Shown here: in pieces, positions 14,948 through 18,871 of the stretch
Layout: every line of letters starts with the position of its first letter
Position numbering within the stretch: position 1 is the stretch's first letter
Origin: Nautiliaceae bacterium
GTDB lineage: Bacteria; Campylobacterota; Campylobacteria; Campylobacterales; Nautiliaceae
Reading direction: 5' to 3'
Assembly (NCBI GenBank): GCA_027008345.1
Contig: JALTBU010000173.1
Location: 1 to 18,871, forward strand
DNA length: 18,871 nt
Position numbers and translations under genes: made by a program
The notes under the pieces: generated by a model
Databases searched by the model: none
The model's input: only the letters and a program-made list of their open reading frames with translations
Told to the model about the DNA's origin: nothing

Positions 14948-17206
14948 TTATTTTGCAAGAATATCGTCAAAATTAAAATTTTTTAAATAATCAATAGCTT
15001 TTTTTTCCGGCATTGGTTTTGCAAACAAAAAGCCCTGCACATAATCACAATCCAAATTTTTCAACAAATTTAACTGTGCATAATTTTCTACTCCTTCTGC
15101 AATTATTTTTTTATCAAGAGTGTGACCTAAGGAAATTATAGCTTTTGTTATTTTTTCATCTTCTCTGTCAAAGGGTAAATCTTTTATAAACGCCCTGTCT
15201 ATTTTCAATGCAAATACCGGAAGTTTTTTGAGATATGCCAAAGAAGAATACCCTGTCCCAAAATCATCTATTTCGATTTCAATGCCTTCTGAATTCAATT
15301 TATAAATATCATAAATAAAAGAATTTATATTCTCCATCAGTACAGATTCTGTTATTTCTACGATAATCCTTTTAGCATCAATTTTTTCATTTTTAATTTC
15401 ATTAATCAAATCATCTACAAACTTTTTTTGATGAAGCTGTTTTACTGAAACATTTATAGCAACTTTCACCTTATTTGTTTTTTTTAAAAATGAGCATATT
15501 TTATTTAAAATTATTCCTCCCACTTCATTTATGAGTCCTGTATCTTCAAGTATCGGTATAAAAACAGCTGGTGAGACAAGACCCCTTGATGGAGAATTCC
15601 ATCTAATAAGAGCTTCAAAAGAATATATTTTTTTATTTTTTATATCTATAATAGGCTGATAATACATCTCAAACTCATCATTCTCAATAGCCTGCAAAAG
15701 TTCGCTTTCAAGTATGATTCTATCTATTGAAATCTGCTTTATTTTTTTATTATAACTTAAAAATCCTTTTCCTTTTTTCTTTATTTCTTTTACAGCAGCT
15801 TCGGCTTTTGTAAAAAGCATCTCTTTTGAATCTGCATCTTTTGGAAAAAATGCAGCACCTATACTTAGTGTAATAAGGACTTCTTTTTCATCTACGTCAA
15901 ACACAAATTCAAAATTATTTAATTTTTCTTTTAAAATCATAAAAAGCTCATCTTCATTTTTTATATTATTTATAAATAATCCAAATTCATCACTTCCCAC
16001 CCTTGCAATCAAATCATCTTTTTTAATAAGTTTTTTGAGTATTTCGGAAAGTTTAATAAGTATCAAATCACCTGCATAAAATCCAAGACTTTCATTAATA
16101 TTTTTAAATTTATTTATATCAATAAGAATCAATGCCCCTGTTTGGTTTTTTTCATGTAAGATTTTAAGAGTTGATTCGAGTTTTTCAAAAAAATATCTTC
16201 TGTTTGGTAGATTGGTTAAAATATCATAATAAGCTAAATATTTTATATTTTCTCTATTTTGAAGCATCAGTATTGCATATCCAACATCATGAGCTATTTG
16301 CCTGAGTATAGTAATAAAATGCGGGTTAAAATCTTTTTTATTTTTAAAATATCCTACAAGTAAAGCTTTTATTTCAGAATGTTTTATTAAAGTTGCCACA
16401 GAATATTCATCTTTATAAATAGGAAAAGTAATTTTATATTCATATAATTTCTCATATTCATTTTCATTAAAACTTTCATTTTCAAAATGCTCTTTTGTAG
16501 CAAGTACATTCCTGAAATCTTTTATTTTTTTTACATCAAAGACTGCATTTTTATTCAAATATTTCTCATATGCCTCATTGCCGTAAGCTGTTCTTATAAT
16601 AACCTTGTCATTTTCTATATCTGCAATATATACAAAATCAAAAACTCCTTCTTTTACAAGAGTTTCAACAGTAAAAGAATATATTTCTTCAACACTTTGA
16701 GCTCTTAATACTTCTTGATTGATAAGATTAAGAACCCTGTAAAGTTTTAAGATTGATTTTAGTTTTCTTTGTATTTTATGAATGGCTTCAAGATTTTGTG
16801 TAATAATTCTAAAAAAATGCCTGTTATTTACTTCAATTTTTTGAATTTTAGCTTTAATAGGTATATATTTATCATGCGTAATATAAATATTTAATGTAGT
16901 CTTTTCAATTTCTTCAATGGTAGAAATATTAAAAAAATCTGTAAGAGGTTTTTTAAGTATATCTTCTTTTTCTTTTTCAAGCCAAGACAAAAATGTTTTA
17001 TTTGCATTTACTATTTTTAAATTTTCATCAACAACAATAATACCTTCTTCCAAAGAATCTATTAACGAATGAAGTATATAATCTAATTTATTGAAATAAT
17101 TTTGAAGTTTATTAAGCAAATCTCTTTTTTTAATATCATCAATATTGAGTTTTTCAATTTCATTACTGACTTCGCTAAAAAAAGTATGAATAAAATTATT
17201 AGCCAT
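14948..17206 (-). CDS. PAS-GAF-GGDEF-EAL cyclic-di-GMP signalling protein
   Basis: This is a soluble protein (no membrane helix) of 752 residues. A PAS domain (about 42-145, EEGIIVVDENLKIVNANKTF) is followed by a GAF-like domain (about 165-320). A diguanylate cyclase domain (about 325-490) has the A-site read GSDEF (404-408), not GGDEF, and KKDD where an RxxD inhibitory site would be. The DIxxFKxIN and LTNLPNRR motifs are kept. The EAL domain (about 505-745) looks complete: EAL at 531-533, INVS, EITES, IDDFGTGYSS, the following KID, EGVE at 704-707 and VQGF. So the phosphodiesterase is probably active and the cyclase doubtful, perhaps only GTP-binding. The ATG follows AAAGG by five bases. It is first in a two-gene unit with the chemoreceptor. 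Confidence 0.95.
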   Translation of the reverse strand: MANNFIHTFFSEVSNEIEKLNIDDIKKRDLLNKLQNYFNKLDYILHSLIDSLEEGIIVVDENLKIVNANKTFLSWLEKEKEDILKKPLTDFFNISTIEEIEKTTLNIYITHDKYIPIKAKIQKIEVNNRHFFRIITQNLEAIHKIQRKLKSILKLYRVLNLINQEVLRAQSVEEIYSFTVETLVKEGVFDFVYIADIENDKVIIRTAYGNEAYEKYLNKNAVFDVKKIKDFRNVLATKEHFENESFNENEYEKLYEYKITFPIYKDEYSVATLIKHSEIKALLVGYFKNKKDFNPHFITILRQIAHDVGYAILMLQNRENIKYLAYYDILTNLPNRRYFFEKLESTLKILHEKNQTGALILIDINKFKNINESLGFYAGDLILIKLSEILKKLIKKDDLIARVGSDEFGLFINNIKNEDELFMILKEKLNNFEFVFDVDEKEVLITLSIGAAFFPKDADSKEMLFTKAEAAVKEIKKKGKGFLSYNKKIKQISIDRIILESELLQAIENDEFEMYYQPIIDIKNKKIYSFEALIRWNSPSRGLVSPAVFIPILEDTGLINEVGGIILNKICSFLKKTNKVKVAINVSVKQLHQKKFVDDLINEIKNEKIDAKRIIVEITESVLMENINSFIYDIYKLNSEGIEIEIDDFGTGYSSLAYLKKLPVFALKIDRAFIKDLPFDREDEKITKAIISLGHTLDKKIIAEGVENYAQLNLLKNLDCDYVQGFLFAKPMPEKKAIDYLKNFNFDDILAK

Positions 17207-17233
17207 TTTTGCCTTTTCGATTGAATTTAGAAA

Positions 17234-17258
17234 ATTATAACAAAAAATATATTATAAT
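17234..17258. promoter_or_regulatory. Divergent promoter of GGDEF/EAL gene (minus) and aminotransferase gene (plus)
   Basis: The 73-base gap between divergent start codons contains a perfect TATAAT on the plus strand (17253-17258) and a perfect TATAAT on the minus strand (17234-17239). The predicted transcript starts (near 17265 rightward and 17227 leftward) would leave leaders of only about 15-20 bases. No TTGACA box is visible on either side. This mirrors the fliW/valS arrangement, so both are probably ordinary housekeeping promoters of this lineage. Confidence 0.55.
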
Positions 17259-17279
17259 TAGCAAAAAAAAGGCTTTATT

Positions 17280-18446
17280 ATGTTTAGCAAACGAATTAAT
17301 AAATTAAGTCCTTCACTTACAATTGCAATCTCTCAAAAAGCAAGGGAACTTAAAGCACAAGGGAGAGATATATTGGCATTTTCTGCCGGAGAGCCGGATT
17401 TTGATACACCGGAAGTTATTAAATATGAAGCAATAAAAGCAATCACAAATGGATTTACAAAATACACTAATGTAGCTGGAATCCCAGAGCTTCTTGAAGC
17501 AATTAAAATTAAATTAAAAAGAGATAATCACTTAGATTATGATCTTGATGAAATTATAGTAAGCAATGGCGCAAAACAGAGTCTTTTTAATATTTTTGCG
17601 ACTATTATTGATGAAAATGATGAAGTAATAATCCCGGCTCCTTTTTGGGTTACATATCCTGAACTTGTAAAATATCATGATGGAATTCCTGTAATTATAG
17701 AAACAGATGAAAGCACAGGATTTAAAATTACGCCTGAAATGCTAAAAAAAGCAATAACTCCAAAAACCAAAGCACTAATTTTAACAACACCAAGCAATCC
17801 AACAGGCGCTGTTTATTCTAAGGAGGAATTACAAGAAATCTCTGATGTCCTCAAAGACACAGATATATGGGTAATAAGTGATGAAATGTACGAAAAACTA
17901 ATATATGAAGGAAATTTTGTTTCAACCGCTTCTGTAAACGAAGATATGTTAAAAAGAACTGTTACGGTAAATGGACTTTCTAAATCACACGCCATGACTG
18001 GATGGAGATTCGGATATTGTGCAAGTAAAAATAAAGAACTTGTTAAAAATATGATAAAACTCCAATCCCAAAGTACTTCAAATATAAATACAATAACTCA
18101 AAAAGCAGCAATTCCTGCACTTCTTGGAAAAGCTGACAGAGATGTTGAAGAAATGAGAAAAGAATTTAAAAGAAGAAGGGATTTTGTATATGAAGCCTTT
18201 AATTCAATAAAAGGACTAAGTGCAGCAAGACCGCAAGGTGCATTTTACATATTTGTAAACCATAAAGAAATTCTTAAAGATTCAATGGCTTTTGCACTTG
18301 ATTTACTTGAAGAAAAAGGTGTTGCAGTAGTACCTGGAATTGGATTTGGGAGTGAAGGTTATTTCAGATTTTCTTTTGCAACTGATTTTGAAACAATTAA
18401 CAGAGGTATTAAAAGAATAGAAGAATTCGTAAAAGAGCTATCATGA
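17280..18446 (+). CDS. aspC: Aspartate aminotransferase family protein (class I, subgroup I-gamma-like)
   Basis: This PLP enzyme swaps amino groups between aspartate and 2-oxoglutarate (or related pairs). The 388 residues carry the class I pattern: ILAFSAGEPDFDTPEVIKYE near the start, VSNGAKQSLFN for cofactor phosphate contacts, APFWVTYPELV, TTPSNPTGAVYSKEEL, and VISDEMYEKL. The PLP lysine is Lys235 in NGLSKSHAMTGWRFGY. The C-terminal Arg for the substrate carboxylate is likely in EGYFRFSFATD. The lysine context is GLSKSHAM, where relatives commonly have GxSKxYAM. The ATG follows AAGG. The stop overlaps the next gene by four bases. C. jejuni carries an aspB gene beside cysE, as I recall. Substrate specificity within the family is not certain. 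Confidence 0.92.
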   Translation: MFSKRINKLSPSLTIAISQKARELKAQGRDILAFSAGEPDFDTPEVIKYEAIKAITNGFTKYTNVAGIPELLEAIKIKLKRDNHLDYDLDEIIVSNGAKQSLFNIFATIIDENDEVIIPAPFWVTYPELVKYHDGIPVIIETDESTGFKITPEMLKKAITPKTKALILTTPSNPTGAVYSKEELQEISDVLKDTDIWVISDEMYEKLIYEGNFVSTASVNEDMLKRTVTVNGLSKSHAMTGWRFGYCASKNKELVKNMIKLQSQSTSNINTITQKAAIPALLGKADRDVEEMRKEFKRRRDFVYEAFNSIKGLSAARPQGAFYIFVNHKEILKDSMAFALDLLEEKGVAVVPGIGFGSEGYFRFSFATDFETINRGIKRIEEFVKELS

Positions 18447-18730
18447 TAAGGCATGTAGTGATTTTAAAACTTAAAGATGATGCCCCTTTGGAAAAAATTA
18501 AAAAAGAAATTTTAAATCTGAAAAATATAATCAAAGAAATAAAACATATAGAAACGGGAGAAGATATAAAATTCGATTCTTCCGCTTCGGATTTGTGTAT
18601 CATTGCAGATTTTGAAAATATTGAAGATTTGAAAGTTTATGCAAACCATCCTGAGCATTTAAATGTTATTAAAAACTATATTAAACCTTATCTTATAAAA
18701 AGGAATGCAGTAGATTATTATGTATACTAA
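18443..18730 (+). CDS. Dabb-family (stress-responsive alpha/beta barrel) small protein
   Basis: The 95-residue product begins MIRHVVILKLKDDAPLEKIK. It has the Dabb ferredoxin-like pattern: an N-terminal HVVxxKxK strand, a central helix, SSASDLCIIADFENIEDLKV, then YANHPEHLNVIKNYIKPYLI, which matches the family's Y..HP.H motif, and a final strand VDYYVY. Such proteins form dimeric barrels. Biochemical roles differ among members and most are unknown, so no reaction is assigned. The start overlaps the aminotransferase stop as ATGA, suggesting co-translation. Its own stop lies inside the next gene. Confidence 0.85.
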   Translation: MIRHVVILKLKDDAPLEKIKKEILNLKNIIKEIKHIETGEDIKFDSSASDLCIIADFENIEDLKVYANHPEHLNVIKNYIKPYLIKRNAVDYYVY

Positions 18731-18871
18731 ACGTTCAAAAATTACGGATATAGTACTTATTGTACTTTTTATAGTTATTGCAGTTTTGCTTAGTGTCAGC
18801 GGATATTTTCATTTTAATGTAAAACAAAAAATATATGAAGATTCTGCTTTTATAAATAAATTAGGCTTAAT
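18720..18871 (+). CDS. Membrane-anchored protein, N-terminal fragment cut by window edge
   Basis: About 50 codons are visible from the ATG at 18720. They begin MYTKRSKITDIVLIVLFIVI and include a basic cytoplasmic-type start, one membrane helix (about residues 10-28), then a polar segment (FHFNVKQKIYEDSAFINKLG). This resembles the N-terminus of a sensor histidine kinase or chemoreceptor with a periplasmic domain, but nothing visible proves that. The start overlaps the Dabb gene by 11 bases. An in-frame TAG lies three codons upstream, so this is the first possible ATG. The nearest AAGGA is about 14 bases away, so translation may rely on coupling. Confidence 0.65.
   Translation, partial: MYTKRSKITDIVLIVLFIVIAVLLSVSGYFHFNVKQKIYEDSAFINKLGL

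Noticed and set aside
1..18871. Searched by eye for CRISPR arrays, tRNA cloverleafs, rRNA, transposase genes and long inverted repeats.
   Set aside because: Nothing found; nearly all sequence is accounted for by identifiable protein genes with short gaps.

Overview
The window is a densely packed, AT-rich bacterial chromosome segment. Gene content and order point to Campylobacterota (former Epsilonproteobacteria), possibly Nautiliales. The pointers are a fliW-proC-pseudopilin string, a flgA-ubiX-coaD-tmk-cysE-aspartate aminotransferase string, short CysE and FlgA proteins, and KRAFT/SNAFT-type prepilin leaders. The species is inferred from memory of related genomes, not from any search. Almost all of the DNA is coding. 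The longest stretch without a firm gene is about 100 bases (10680-10781, which holds only a doubtful 29-codon ORF). I see no rRNA, tRNA, CRISPR array, insertion sequence or phage gene.

Layout. (1) Positions 1-3973 run leftward: fliW, proC, three pseudopilin/prepilin genes overlapping end to end, hpf, rpmH, and the start of rnpA cut by the left edge. rnpA has no ATG, GTG or TTG start in the visible part of its frame; the best candidate is ATT. (2) A 61-base divergent promoter separates fliW from valS. Positions 4035-12545 run rightward: valS, a BamD-like lipoprotein, lon, flgA, ubiX, coaD, tmk and cysE. Most junctions overlap by 4-17 bases, which suggests one housekeeping operon. (3) Positions 12555-17206 run leftward: a GGDEF/EAL protein followed by a chemoreceptor with a NIT-like sensor, convergent with cysE. 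(4) A second compact divergent promoter separates this pair from a rightward group: an aspartate aminotransferase, a Dabb-family small protein, and the N-terminus of a membrane protein cut by the right edge.

Functional reading. Most genes are core: translation (valS, rpmH, hpf, rnpA), protein quality control (lon), cofactors and nucleotides (ubiX, coaD, tmk), amino acids (proC, cysE, aminotransferase) and the cell envelope (BamD-like). Two flagellar genes (fliW, flgA) sit among them. The accessory parts are the pseudopilin cluster and the signalling pair. The cluster's place behind fliW-proC matches, as I recall it, the location of ctsT in Campylobacter jejuni, so a natural-transformation pseudopilus is the leading hypothesis. 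The signalling pair (c-di-GMP enzyme plus chemoreceptor) lies inside an otherwise conserved cysE-aminotransferase neighbourhood. I found no clear candidate for a wholly new system. The most unusual sequence-level observations are the rnpA start, the pseudopilin cluster, and the altered GGDEF site next to an intact EAL domain.
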